Source: Flavonifractor sp. An100
Lineage (GTDB): Bacteria; Bacillota; Clostridia; Oscillospirales; Oscillospiraceae
DNA: 64,000 nt
Reading direction: 5' to 3'
NCBI RefSeq assembly: GCF_002161175.1
Contig: NZ_NFMA01000006.1
Location: 62,001-126,000 of the forward strand
How positions within the stretch are numbered: the first letter of the stretch is position 1; each line of letters starts with the position of its first letter. The notes below the pieces were generated by a model. It searched no databases. It was not told the DNA's origin and was given only the letters and a program-made list of their open reading frames with translations. Shown piece by piece: positions 14,226 to 22,617 of this stretch. The translations under genes and the position numbers were made by a program.

Positions 14226-17200
14226 TTATGCAAATGGGTATTGCGCCTTGAGATCCTGGAGGGTGAACCAATCGTCACCCTGCTTGAGCCGGTCTATGCG
14301 GGACAGGCAGTCCTGGATGTCGCTGAACTGGGTGGCGGAGCCTGTGGTGAAGATTGGTTTGGTCCGGGCATTCGTCCAGTAGCTGTGCAGATACTGGAAC
14401 AGGCGGGTATACAGGATCCTGCGCTCCTCTTTGCCCCTGTTGCGGTCCATCAGGAGGTCTTCGATCATCACCAGGACAGAGAGAAAGTCTACCTCGGAAA
14501 ATCTGGAGTTGAGGAGGTCGTGACTTTTCTTTGTACAAGATGTCTTTTCCCATGCCGTTTTCAGGGCGGCCTGGGCCCGGTCCAGCTTCTGCTGGAACTG
14601 CGCTGTGCCGGCGGCCTGTAAGGCTAGCTCATGCAGATACCGTGCGCGCCAATAGGTCTCGCCGCTCTGTCTGTTCATCAGCGCCCGTGCTGTGGCCTGT
14701 TCCAGAAAAGAAAATTCCAGCTGGGTGAATGGCCCGTTTCCCAAGGCGGTGCGGGGCTGTCCATTTTCGTCCAGCCGCACCTGCCTTCGAAGCAGGAACT
14801 CGCACAACCTCCGGGCAGAGTATGGCTGCGGCCCTCTGCGGATGTTGTAGACCAGCCGGTAGATCTGGAAGGCTGACAAGGGCCTGGCATCGTAGGCTAG
14901 GCCCGGAATGTCGAGGTGGAGTTTGGGTCTGCGGGCAAAGAACGGCAGGCGGGGATTGTTTTCCAGGCACTCGCTGTCATTGGCCATCAGGCTCCCCAGC
15001 AGATTATAGGCCGCACCGGAGTGCCCCGGGGAGAGGGCGGCCAGGATGCAGTTGTACTTTGCCACATAGGACGCATGGCACAGAAACTCCAGGGTGGGAT
15101 CACAGAAAAACTTCCGCTGGGCATAGGCATCCCGTTTGCGTTTAGCGCGGTCCAGCAGCATGGCAAACACCGGGACCAGACGAGTCTGGGCCTGGGAGAG
15201 CGGGGGAAGGATCTCCTGACGGGCATGGGAATCAGCGGACAGGGCAGCCAGTTCCTGGGTCAGCCGGTCCGCGGCATCCACTTCAGACGTGTGAATTGTC
15301 TGGAGCTCCCCACAGGGCTTGCCGTTCAAGAGCCGCTGTATCTGTTCGAACAGCACCAGCGCCTTGACGTGGTACCCATCGGAATTGATGAGATTCGGGT
15401 GTCCGTTCTGGAATGTGATGATGTGCTCCGCACACAGGTTCGCCTGGTCGTACTGGCCCTGACTGCGGTAGTTTCTGGCGCAGATGGTCTGGCCGTAGAT
15501 ATAGGCCAGGCCAAACCGGTGTTCCACCAGCCGCCGGACCTCACGGTTACCGCTGTCTTCCAGCTGTTGGAACGCGGAAAACATGTACTGATACCAGGGA
15601 GCGGAGGAGATCTTGTGATTCTGGCGGAACACCGGAATGTGCTCGCACATGGTGGCGCCGATGTGGCCGGCCAAAAAGCGGGATACCGGACTTTGGACCG
15701 CTTCATCCGGCCCCAGCCGCAGGGTCGATGACATACTTTTTTTCGTCATCAGTTCATAGTAGGCCGCCGCCTTTTGCAGCTGCTTGGCGGGGAACAGCTC
15801 CACGGTGTAACCATAGGCCTCGATGACCTGGGGGTCTTCTCCCAGCGCCCCGGCCTGGGCCAGCAGAAATATGTTCGCAAGGTGCAGCAGGGCCAGGTTA
15901 TCCCGCAGACTGTGGTTGGTAAATTTGGGGTCGGTAAGCTGGTCGCGGCCGTTCCACTCCCCGTGAAACAGAGAGGTCACCGCACCAGAACAGAATTTGT
16001 CAAAATCGATCCCCTGCAGGAGCTTCTCATAGTGCAGGCCGGGGGTGGAGTAGCCGGGGAAGCAGTGCAGCCAGGGGTGGACGGTGTGCCAGGTGTCGTC
16101 GACGATTCGGGCGAGGAAATCCCGGTCCACCGCGATGGCGGATACGGGGTCAAACTCGGGGTCGTTCCCCTCGCTGCGGCACATCTGACAGGCGATGGCA
16201 GGGATGGTGTGAAAGAGAAAAAACGCGTCCATCTCCCAGCGGATCATCTGTCCCTGGGCGGATTCATACCAGCGAATGATCTGAATGATGAGAGAGCGGT
16301 AAAAAATGAGTTCTTCCGTAGGGGCAGTGTTTTGAAACAGCTCTTCGGCATTCCATCGCTCGATCAGTTTTTGCGTCCACGGATCGTCCGGCAGGCTGGC
16401 CGCCTGCAGGTGGAGGGCGAGCAGAAACGGTGTATTGAGCTGGGCAAGCTGCTCATCTTCCATATCATTGGGTAGCGCTGCCCGAATCTGTCCTCGGGAC
16501 AGATTTTGAATGAAGCAGGGGTGGAACTGCCCCCAGACATTGCTCCACTGGTAAAAGATATCGATCTGCGGCATCTGATCCCATGGGAATTTGCTGCTTA
16601 CGATCAGGCCGAACCGCCCGGAGTGCTGAAGCATGTACAGATCGCTGGACAGCTGTTCCAGCTGTGCGCGGTCGATCAACTCGTCCAGGCCGTCCAGAAG
16701 GAAAAAGGTGGAGTCCGGAAGGTCGCTCAGATCCATGTGGAATGTCGCGCTGATGTGGCGGCTCAGAAGGTGGGCATCGGAGAGATTGTGGTGGTCATAG
16801 ATCTCCGCCAGAGGAAGCCACAGGGCGTTTTTCCCCTGCTCTTCCAGTGCTAGAAACCGCAGCGAGGTGGTCTTTCCGGCGCCGGACATTGTGCTGTCGC
16901 CCTCATCGCCGGACTGGCCGCTGAGCAGGATCCAGCGGAATCGCTGCTCCGTGATGATCTGCCGCAGTGGGGAGCCGGGCCCGCTCTGATAGTTGTACCG
17001 TTTCCCATCGCACACAATATCCGGCAGCAGTTTGGTGTTGATCTGGGCGTCCTCAATGTGATAGATCCCGGAGTTATGAAAGAGCCGCACCATGAGCAGG
17101 CCGGAAGGCTGCCGCTTGCGGTCCAGCCACTCGGACACGACCGGCCCGCACTGCCGGTTGAACACCACGTCGTCCCCTAGGAGGCAGGCCATCAGCAGCA

Positions 17201-17735
17201 CCGCCATGGATCGCTCCGGGTCCGGCGTCTGGGCGCCGCACAGGTAATTGGCGTACAAGGTGTCCAACAGCTGATAGGCCACCGCGCCGGCCCGTTGGGG
17301 ATCAATTTGGCGGCTGCCTATCATGGTGCTGAGTTTTCTGGCCACACCGTCCAGGGCCAGCTCAGGCTGGTCCTGAAATGCTTTCAGCATCCGCTGAAAA
17401 GAGTTCGGGAGTTTCTTATATTTCCAGGACAAGTGCCACAGGTCGCTGAATAAGTTTCGCGCTGTCTTCTGGGATCGACCGGCGATGAATAGATAATTCC
17501 ACGGGTCGACCGTAGTCTGCCCAAAGATCTGTTTCAGAAAAGCCATGCGGTTCTCGCTGCGGTCGTCGGGGTAACCTGCAATAGCGGCGGTATCTTCGTC
17601 CAGGCAGAAAACATGGTAAAAACCCCAAAATGTGATGCGCGGGACATATTTTCTGCTCGTATAGATCTTTCGGGACCAATCAACCAAGTTTCGTTGAAGA
17701 TCCTGCTTGTCCTGACTGCCTATCTGTGTCAGCAT
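14226..17735 (-). CDS. Large NACHT-type (STAND) NTPase, possible defence protein
   Basis: About 1169 residues. An N-terminal region of about 260 residues has no recognised domain. A P-loop follows: ILLSGQSGDEGDSTMSGAGKTT with Walker A GAGKTT near residue 285-290 (numbered from ATG 17735); the glycine-rich loop carries an unusual insert. Walker B is STFFLLDGLDELID near 344-353, the LDGLDEL form typical of NACHT NTPases, then sensor-like GLIVSSKFP. The remaining 700 residues are mostly helical with no obvious TPR or LRR period, likely a sensor or scaffold. No membrane segments. ATG 17735 was chosen; the frame continues to GTG 17825 but no good ribosome site is seen for either. The start overlaps the upstream 96-aa ORF by 56 nt. 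Bacterial NACHT proteins are known antiphage sensors; that role here is inference from domain type and setting. Confidence 0.75.
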   Translation of the reverse strand: MLTQIGSQDKQDLQRNLVDWSRKIYTSRKYVPRITFWGFYHVFCLDEDTAAIAGYPDDRSENRMAFLKQIFGQTTVDPWNYLFIAGRSQKTARNLFSDLWHLSWKYKKLPNSFQRMLKAFQDQPELALDGVARKLSTMIGSRQIDPQRAGAVAYQLLDTLYANYLCGAQTPDPERSMAVLLMACLLGDDVVFNRQCGPVVSEWLDRKRQPSGLLMVRLFHNSGIYHIEDAQINTKLLPDIVCDGKRYNYQSGPGSPLRQIITEQRFRWILLSGQSGDEGDSTMSGAGKTTSLRFLALEEQGKNALWLPLAEIYDHHNLSDAHLLSRHISATFHMDLSDLPDSTFFLLDGLDELIDRAQLEQLSSDLYMLQHSGRFGLIVSSKFPWDQMPQIDIFYQWSNVWGQFHPCFIQNLSRGQIRAALPNDMEDEQLAQLNTPFLLALHLQAASLPDDPWTQKLIERWNAEELFQNTAPTEELIFYRSLIIQIIRWYESAQGQMIRWEMDAFFLFHTIPAIACQMCRSEGNDPEFDPVSAIAVDRDFLARIVDDTWHTVHPWLHCFPGYSTPGLHYEKLLQGIDFDKFCSGAVTSLFHGEWNGRDQLTDPKFTNHSLRDNLALLHLANIFLLAQAGALGEDPQVIEAYGYTVELFPAKQLQKAAAYYELMTKKSMSSTLRLGPDEAVQSPVSRFLAGHIGATMCEHIPVFRQNHKISSAPWYQYMFSAFQQLEDSGNREVRRLVEHRFGLAYIYGQTICARNYRSQGQYDQANLCAEHIITFQNGHPNLINSDGYHVKALVLFEQIQRLLNGKPCGELQTIHTSEVDAADRLTQELAALSADSHARQEILPPLSQAQTRLVPVFAMLLDRAKRKRDAYAQRKFFCDPTLEFLCHASYVAKYNCILAALSPGHSGAAYNLLGSLMANDSECLENNPRLPFFARRPKLHLDIPGLAYDARPLSAFQIYRLVYNIRRGPQPYSARRLCEFLLRRQVRLDENGQPRTALGNGPFTQLEFSFLEQATARALMNRQSGETYWRARYLHELALQAAGTAQFQQKLDRAQAALKTAWEKTSCTKKSHDLLNSRFSEVDFLSVLVMIEDLLMDRNRGKEERRILYTRLFQYLHSYWTNARTKPIFTTGSATQFSDIQDCLSRIDRLKQGDDWFTLQDLKAQYPFA

Positions 17736-17970
17736 CTTGTCCACTTTCTTTCTCTCTTTCGTGGATATCGCAATCCGGAAGCCACACTCGGTACCAGCGC
17801 TTTCCGTCCGGACAGAATGCACCATCCATCGGGGTGCAGCAGGCGCCGTACCGCCGAACCAACTGGGCCGCCTCCTCCGGGGTCAGGCGCAGTTCCGCAG
17901 ACTGCCGTTCCTCCTGTTCAAATACCTCAAAAATTAGCCGCTCCAAATTTGGGTACAAATCAAAATCCAT
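17680..17970 (-). CDS. Small unknown protein preceding the NACHT NTPase (96 aa)
   Basis: I do not recognise this protein. Residues 1-75 look folded: PNLERLIFEVFEQEERQSAE, LTPEEAAQLVRRYGAC, then a beta-rich GAFCPDGKRWYRVWLPDCD. The last 25 residues are hydrophilic (DADTDRQSGQAGSS) and overlap the NACHT start by 56 nt. ATG 17970 lies about 65 nt downstream of a promoter at 18035-18062, with only a weak AAGGT ribosome site. Overlap and shared promoter indicate coupled expression, so it may be a partner, regulator or inhibitor of the NTPase. That role is inference. Confidence 0.55.
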   Translation of the reverse strand: MDFDLYPNLERLIFEVFEQEERQSAELRLTPEEAAQLVRRYGACCTPMDGAFCPDGKRWYRVWLPDCDIHEREKESGQDADTDRQSGQAGSSTKLG

Positions 17971-18034
17971 GTGCTCACGACCTTATTGGATTGCCCGCTT
18001 TCAGGAAAGATTTAAATTTTTTACTATTAAATCC

Positions 18035-18062
18035 ATTTTACGCCATCACGGATTCTTGCCAA
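18035..18062 (-). promoter_or_regulatory. Promoter of the small ORF-NACHT operon
   Basis: On the minus strand TTGGCA (18062-18057) and TAAAAT (18040-18035) are separated by 16 bp. It lies 65-90 bp upstream of ATG 17970, with an AT-rich stretch between. No other promoter-like pair is seen before the istB remnant. Confidence 0.5.
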
Positions 18063-18117
18063 GGTTTTAGGTGCATACGCCGCTCAAAAAGTGCGGCTTG
18101 ACCGCAGATGATGGTGC

Positions 18118-18177
18118 ATCGTCACCGGCGGAATGGTGCATGGCGGCCGCAGGCGTAGTGCAGCGGGCCGCCATGCG
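18118..18177. repeat. TGGTGCAT direct repeats and 11-bp inverted repeat next to istB remnant
   Basis: GGTGCATCGTC and GGTGCATGGCG copies start near 18114 and 18135, and an 11-bp perfect inverted repeat GCATGGCGGCC / GGCCGCCATGC spans about 18138-18177. IS21-family ends carry repeated short boxes for the transposase, so this may be the preserved right end of the IS21 copy whose istB tail lies at 18183-18410. Confidence 0.4.
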
Positions 18178-18182
18178 GGGAA

Positions 18183-18410
18183 TTACTCGGAGATACCCTT
18201 GCGCTTTCGCATGGACTCACCCTCGATCCGGATGGTATAGGCGTCGTAGATGATCCGGTCACAGATGGCATCAGCCAGGGTCGGGTCGTACAGGTTCTCG
18301 TGCCACTCACTGGTATCTGCACTATCTCTGCGGAAGCAGTGTACCATGACGCCGGTGTCAGACCAGCGGCGAGGGTGTCTGTTTTGCGCGGTCAGGGTGT
18401 AGGACTTCAA
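18183..18410 (-). pseudogene. istB: istB remnant (IS21-family helper ATPase, C-terminal end)
   Basis: About 75 residues, of which the last 40 match the C-terminal end of IstB-like ATPases: WHENLYDPTLADAICDRII, then IEGESMRKRKG before the stop. The P-loop, sensor motifs and the istA transposase are absent, so about two thirds of istB is missing. It lies between the capsule operon end and the NACHT operon and shows that an IS21-type insertion once lay here. Confidence 0.75.
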
Positions 18411-18414
18411 ATGG

Positions 18415-18522
18415 TCAAGGTGTAGTTTTGGCCGGCGTACGCAGATGGCTCACCGCAGACGATTTTTGCAATGCGTCTGCCATTGCTGATGCGATTGTCC
18501 GGCTTTTGGGCCTGGTAGACAT
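18415..18522 (-). CDS. Small ORF after the capsule operon (35 aa), doubtful
   Basis: ATG 18522 has AAAGGAG 6 nt upstream; the product is about 35 residues, low in complexity. An overlapping frame from GTG 18528 reads NVYQAQKPDNRISNGRRIAK and looks more protein-like but lacks a separate ribosome site. Either could be a remnant. Included because the ribosome site is good. Confidence 0.25.
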   Translation of the reverse strand: MSTRPKSRTIASAMADALQKSSAVSHLRTPAKTTP

Positions 18523-18601
18523 TAAACACTCCTTTCGATTCATCCTATGAAATTAACCGTTTAACCGTTCCCATCGTAAATCATAGGATTATAACATCCC
18601 G

Positions 18602-19762
18602 TCAGGACTTCCGCCAAACCATCTTATTCACCACTCCGGTGTAACTCTGGATGATCTTGACTACCTTAGTGGACACATTCTCCTCCACATAGTCGGGTAC
18701 CGGGATCCCGTAATCACCGCTGCGGTTCATCTCCACGGCGGTCTCAACAGCCTGGAGCAGGCCATTGTCCTCGATCCCGGCCAGCACAAAGCAGCCCTTG
18801 TCCAGTGCCTCGGGGCGCTCCGTGGAAGTACGAATACAGACGGCCGGGAAAGGGTGCCCCACATAGGTAAAGAAACTGCTCTCCTCGGGCAGTGTTCCAG
18901 AGTCTGAGATCACCGCAAAAGCGTTCATCTGGAGACAGTTATAGTCGTGGAATCCCAGAGGCTCATGCTGAATGACCCGCTTGTCCAACTGGAAGCCGGA
19001 CTGCTCCAAGCGCTTACGGCTGCGGGGATGGCAGGAGTACAGGATGGGCATATCGTATTTCTGGGCAATGGCGTTGATGGCGCCAAATAAAGAGAGGAAG
19101 TTTTTCTCTGTGTCGATGTTCTCCTCCCGGTGGGCAGAGAGCAGAATGTACCTGCCTTTCTCCAACCCGAGCCGCTGGTGCACATCGGAGGCCTCGATCT
19201 TGCTGAGATTTTTATGCAGCACTTCCGCCATGGGGGAGCCGGTCACAAAGGTACGCTCCTTGGGCAGTCCGCAGTCCGCCAAATATCGGCGGGCATGCTC
19301 GGAATAGGCCATGTTCACATCGGAGATAATATCCACGATCCGGCGGTTGGTCTCCTCCGGCAGGCACTCATCCTTACAGCGGTTGCCCGCTTCCATATGG
19401 AAAATGGGAATGTGCAGCCGTTTGGCTCCAATGACGGACAGACAGGAGTTCGTATCACCCAGCACCAAGACCGCATCCGGCTTCAGCTCCACCATCAGGT
19501 CATAGGACTTTGCGATGATATTCCCCATGGTCTGGCCCAAGGTGTCCCCCACGGCCTCCACGTAGATCTCCGGATCAGCCAGTTCCAGATCCTTGAAGAA
19601 AATACCGTTCAAGTTATAGTCATAGTTCTGACCTGTATGGGCCAAGAGACAGTCAAAATACTTCCGGCACTTCTTGATGACCTCCGCCAAACGGATGATC
19701 TCCGGCCGGGTGCCCACAATGATCAGCAGTTTGAGTTTTCCATTATTTTGAAACGCGGCCAT
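18602..19762 (-). CDS. UDP-GlcNAc 2-epimerase, non-hydrolysing (CapG/WecB type)
   Basis: 386 residues, a normal length. Family motifs include LIIVGTRPEIIRLAEVIKK at the N terminus, LVLGDTNS, HMEAGNRCKDECLPEETNRR with the conserved acidic and arginine residues, LSAHREENID and SDSGTLPEESSF near the C terminus. ATG 19762 has GGAGAG 8 nt upstream; an in-frame ATG at 19798 lacks a site. It is the last gene of the capsule operon. Since CapE and CapF homologues lie three to five genes upstream, it most likely performs the final 2-epimerisation in UDP-L-FucNAc synthesis (CapG/FnlC role), rather than making UDP-ManNAc, though the fold alone cannot decide. Cytoplasmic. Confidence 0.85.
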   Translation of the reverse strand: MAAFQNNGKLKLLIIVGTRPEIIRLAEVIKKCRKYFDCLLAHTGQNYDYNLNGIFFKDLELADPEIYVEAVGDTLGQTMGNIIAKSYDLMVELKPDAVLVLGDTNSCLSVIGAKRLHIPIFHMEAGNRCKDECLPEETNRRIVDIISDVNMAYSEHARRYLADCGLPKERTFVTGSPMAEVLHKNLSKIEASDVHQRLGLEKGRYILLSAHREENIDTEKNFLSLFGAINAIAQKYDMPILYSCHPRSRKRLEQSGFQLDKRVIQHEPLGFHDYNCLQMNAFAVISDSGTLPEESSFFTYVGHPFPAVCIRTSTERPEALDKGCFVLAGIEDNGLLQAVETAVEMNRSGDYGIPVPDYVEENVSTKVVKIIQSYTGVVNKMVWRKS

Positions 19763-19813
19763 GGTGTTTTCTCTCCAAACCTTTTTATAATGAATCAATA
19801 TTCAGATTTAAAG

Positions 19814-20845
19814 TTATGCTCTCTTGGAAGATAATTTCTTTATAAGGGCTGAGAATATAATATAGTACCATGAAAACGGGAACAAGAAACACGCAAGATT
19901 GACGAGCCAGGTTTTCTTATTACTCCCCCCCCCGATTCTTAATGTCCACCACTGTAACTGTATAGGATACAATCCTTGATCTCTCAAATCACACAAAAAC
20001 TTCTTGGGCGAAATGCCCAATTTTGCGGCATCAAGCATTGCTGCCATTGTTGCTGTATCTTTTCTTGCTCTAGTATTTTGGTATCGCCAGTCTTTTTCTT
20101 CAAAATGCTCCAGCATGGACTTATAGGCGTTGGCAATAGTGAGCATGCCTTTCATATGCTGTTGCGTATGTTTTTGGTCTCTCTGATGCATGGCTGACAT
20201 TACATGTTGCCGATAGTAATAAACAGTTTCTCCAACAAAACATTGTTTAGTTGGCTGGATATATAAGCTAACATAATACCCAAATAAATAATCCTCCCCA
20301 TATTTCAACTCCTCGTGAAATCTTATATGATTTCGCTGAATGATATCTGTTAAAACAATAAATGACCATACTGTAGCAGAAGTTTTTGCATTCCGTCCGG
20401 TGTTTAATGTAAACGACAACTGCTCGGCTGGTGAACGGAAAATAACGCTCTCATCCTCTGTAAATGTAACATGCGGAAATAGCGCGGCTTCCAGATCGTT
20501 CTCTTCCATATATTGAATAATTTTAGAAAATGCACCTTTTGCAACCAGATCATCAGCATCTACAAATCCCAGGTATTTTCCACGCGCTTCATCAAGGCCA
20601 ACATTTCTTGCCGAAGACACGCCTCCATTTGCTTTCGTTATTACTTTTACTTGAGGATTACTCTCATACCGGCTTAAAATTTGCGCAGACGTATCTGTGG
20701 AACCATCATTGACACAGATAATTTCCAATTCATTCTTTTTAAAACCTTGATCAAGTAAACTGTCCACACACGCGCCGATATACTTTTCCGCGTTATAGAC
20801 AGGAACAATAATACTTAATAATACCTGGTCTTTAACATCATCCAT
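19814..20845 (-). CDS. Glycosyltransferase family 2
   Basis: 343 residues. GT-A fold: LLSIIVPVYNAEKYIGACVDS, CVNDGSTDTS and the metal-binding GFVDADDLV (DxD) in the first 120 residues. The C-terminal third carries a hydrophobic segment (WLVNLACFLFPFSWYYIIFSA) that may associate with the membrane. ATG 20845 is preceded by a weak AGGGAGGAAAG site. It is the second-last gene of the capsule operon and AT-rich relative to its flanks. Predicted to add one sugar from a nucleotide donor to the lipid-linked repeat unit; the donor and acceptor are not deducible. Confidence 0.8.
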   Translation of the reverse strand: MDDVKDQVLLSIIVPVYNAEKYIGACVDSLLDQGFKKNELEIICVNDGSTDTSAQILSRYESNPQVKVITKANGGVSSARNVGLDEARGKYLGFVDADDLVAKGAFSKIIQYMEENDLEAALFPHVTFTEDESVIFRSPAEQLSFTLNTGRNAKTSATVWSFIVLTDIIQRNHIRFHEELKYGEDYLFGYYVSLYIQPTKQCFVGETVYYYRQHVMSAMHQRDQKHTQQHMKGMLTIANAYKSMLEHFEEKDWRYQNTRARKDTATMAAMLDAAKLGISPKKFLCDLRDQGLYPIQLQWWTLRIGGGSNKKTWLVNLACFLFPFSWYYIIFSALIKKLSSKRA

Positions 20846-20898
20846 AGGTTACTTTCCTCCCTAAGTGTTTTATGTAAATGCTCCTCTTACATTTTCGC

Positions 20899-21411
20899 TT
20901 AGAATCGGTAAGTTCGATTCTCTATAACAATCCCCGCCTCAATTTTCATACCCTTTGGAATGCGGTTTTCTGCCTTGACGATAGCGCCCAGACATACGTG
21001 AACGCCCTCTTCCAGCCAGCAGCCGTGGTCCACAATGGCGCCGCAGTTGACGATACAGCCCCGGCTCACCGTGCAGGCGGTATTGACCACCGCATGGGGG
21101 AGGATAATTGTTCCCGGTTCCACCTTTGCTGTGGGACTTACATAGGCCGTAGGATGAACCAGCGTCATGACAGGGATATGCGCTTGCTCCAGCTTGTCCA
21201 GCCAGGAGAGCCGCAATTCGTTATTCCCAAAGGCAGGATACATCTCTGTATTGCCATCCGCAAATGCCTGAAAGGAGGCACAGCCCCCAAGCACATCCGA
21301 GTCCTGACTATGGTCGTCCAAAAAAGCGATCTGATCATAGCGCCCAGACTGCCGGGCCAGATCCGCTGCCGTTCTCCCATAGCCTCCCGCCCCGATCATG
21401 ATCAGCCGCAT
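20899..21411 (-). CDS. NeuD/PglD-like sugar acyltransferase
   Basis: 170 residues. The N terminus is a Rossmann-like sugar nucleotide-binding domain (LIMIGAGGYGRTAADLAR) followed by a left-handed beta-helix of hexapeptide repeats (AKVEPGTIILPHAVVNTACTV, GCIVNCGAIVDHGC). This matches the NeuD, PglD and VioB acyltransferase family, which acetylate sugars or sugar nucleotides with acetyl-CoA. It is a little shorter than usual PglD (about 195-210). Its ATG overlaps the capF stop by one base. May acetylate an amino sugar of the repeat unit; the amino donor step is not encoded here. Confidence 0.75.
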   Translation of the reverse strand: MRLIMIGAGGYGRTAADLARQSGRYDQIAFLDDHSQDSDVLGGCASFQAFADGNTEMYPAFGNNELRLSWLDKLEQAHIPVMTLVHPTAYVSPTAKVEPGTIILPHAVVNTACTVSRGCIVNCGAIVDHGCWLEEGVHVCLGAIVKAENRIPKGMKIEAGIVIENRTYRF

Positions 21412-22616
21412 TACTGAACCACCTTTTCAAAAAAAGTATCCGGATGATTGGGGTCAAACTGCTCGTTAGCCCACATAACGGTCACCAGATTTTCTGTCTC
21501 GGACAGGTTGATAATGTTGTGGGTATAGCCGGGAAGCATATGGACCGCTTCGATCTTGTCGCCGGACACTTCAAACTCCATCACTTCATCCGAACCGATC
21601 TTCCGCTCCTGAATCAGGCCGTGGCCGGAAACGACCATGAAAAATTCCCACTTTGTGTTGTGCCAGTGCTCTCCTTTTGTAATACCGGGCTTGGAGATAT
21701 TGACCGAGAATTGTCCGCAGCTGGCCGTTTTCAGCAGCTCGGTAAAGCTGCCCCGCTCATCCACATTCATTTTCAGGGGAAACGCCACCGCTTCCCTGGG
21801 CAGATAGGATAAGTAGGTGGAGTAGAGCTTCTTAGCAAAGGAATTGTTGGGAATCTCCGGCATTTGCAGGGTCTGCGGCTGCGCTTTAAACGTCTCCAGC
21901 AGATCCACGATCTCGCCCAAAGTGGTCTTGTGTGTAGTGGGGACAGCGCAGTACGGGCCGTTCTCCTGGAAGACAGGATTCAGGCCTTCATAGAAACAGT
22001 AATGGGCGTTCCCCCCCAGGGCGTCCAGCATTTCCTCCACCAGATCATCAATGTACAACAATTCCAGCTCAGTGGCCCGGTCATTGACCTGGATGGGCAG
22101 GTCATTGGCAATGTTGTTGCAGAACGTGGCTACAGCGCTGTTATAGTTGGGGCGGCACCACTTCCCGAACAGATTGGGGAAGCGATACACCAAGACCGGC
22201 GCTCCGGTCTCTCTGCTGTATTGGAAAAACAACTCCTCCCCAGCCAGCTTGCTCTTTCCGTAGTCAGACTGGCCGTAGCGGCCAATTAACGTCGCCTGAA
22301 TGGATGAGGCCAACATGACCGGGCACTTGTTCCCGTGCTTTTTCAGCGTGTCCAGAAGCGTGGACGCAAAGCCGAAGTTGCCCTGCATAAACTCGCGCTC
22401 GTCCTTGGGCCGGTTCACGCCGGCCAGGTTAAAGACAAAGCCGCAGTTTGCACAGTATGTATCCAGCTCCTCCTGGGTGCTGTCAATGTCGTATTCGAAA
22501 ATGCTGTCAATTTTTAAATTGGGGCGGGTACGATTTTTCCCCTCCTGGATATTTCGGAGATTACAAATCAGGTTTTTCCCCACGAAGCCCTTGGCGCCGG
22601 TCACTAAAATATTCAT
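21411..22616 (-). CDS. capF: CapF-like bifunctional epimerase/reductase with cupin
   Basis: 401 residues, the CapF/FnlB/WbjC architecture: an N-terminal SDR domain (MNILVTGAKGFVGKNLICNL) for NADPH-dependent reduction, and a C-terminal cupin-like domain with metal-binding histidines (GEHWHNTKWEFFMVVSGHG, VHMLPGYTHNI). In Staphylococcus CapF converts the CapE product to UDP-2-acetamido-2,6-dideoxy-L-talose, the step before CapG. ATG 22616 has AGGAGAAG 5 nt upstream. It follows capE with only one base between. Cytoplasmic. Confidence 0.85.
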   Translation of the reverse strand: MNILVTGAKGFVGKNLICNLRNIQEGKNRTRPNLKIDSIFEYDIDSTQEELDTYCANCGFVFNLAGVNRPKDEREFMQGNFGFASTLLDTLKKHGNKCPVMLASSIQATLIGRYGQSDYGKSKLAGEELFFQYSRETGAPVLVYRFPNLFGKWCRPNYNSAVATFCNNIANDLPIQVNDRATELELLYIDDLVEEMLDALGGNAHYCFYEGLNPVFQENGPYCAVPTTHKTTLGEIVDLLETFKAQPQTLQMPEIPNNSFAKKLYSTYLSYLPREAVAFPLKMNVDERGSFTELLKTASCGQFSVNISKPGITKGEHWHNTKWEFFMVVSGHGLIQERKIGSDEVMEFEVSGDKIEAVHMLPGYTHNIINLSETENLVTVMWANEQFDPNHPDTFFEKVVQ

Positions 22617-22617
22617 C

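Noticed and set aside
18183-18600. Complete IS21 element
   Set aside because: Only the C-terminal end of istB remains; no istA or full terminal repeats found.
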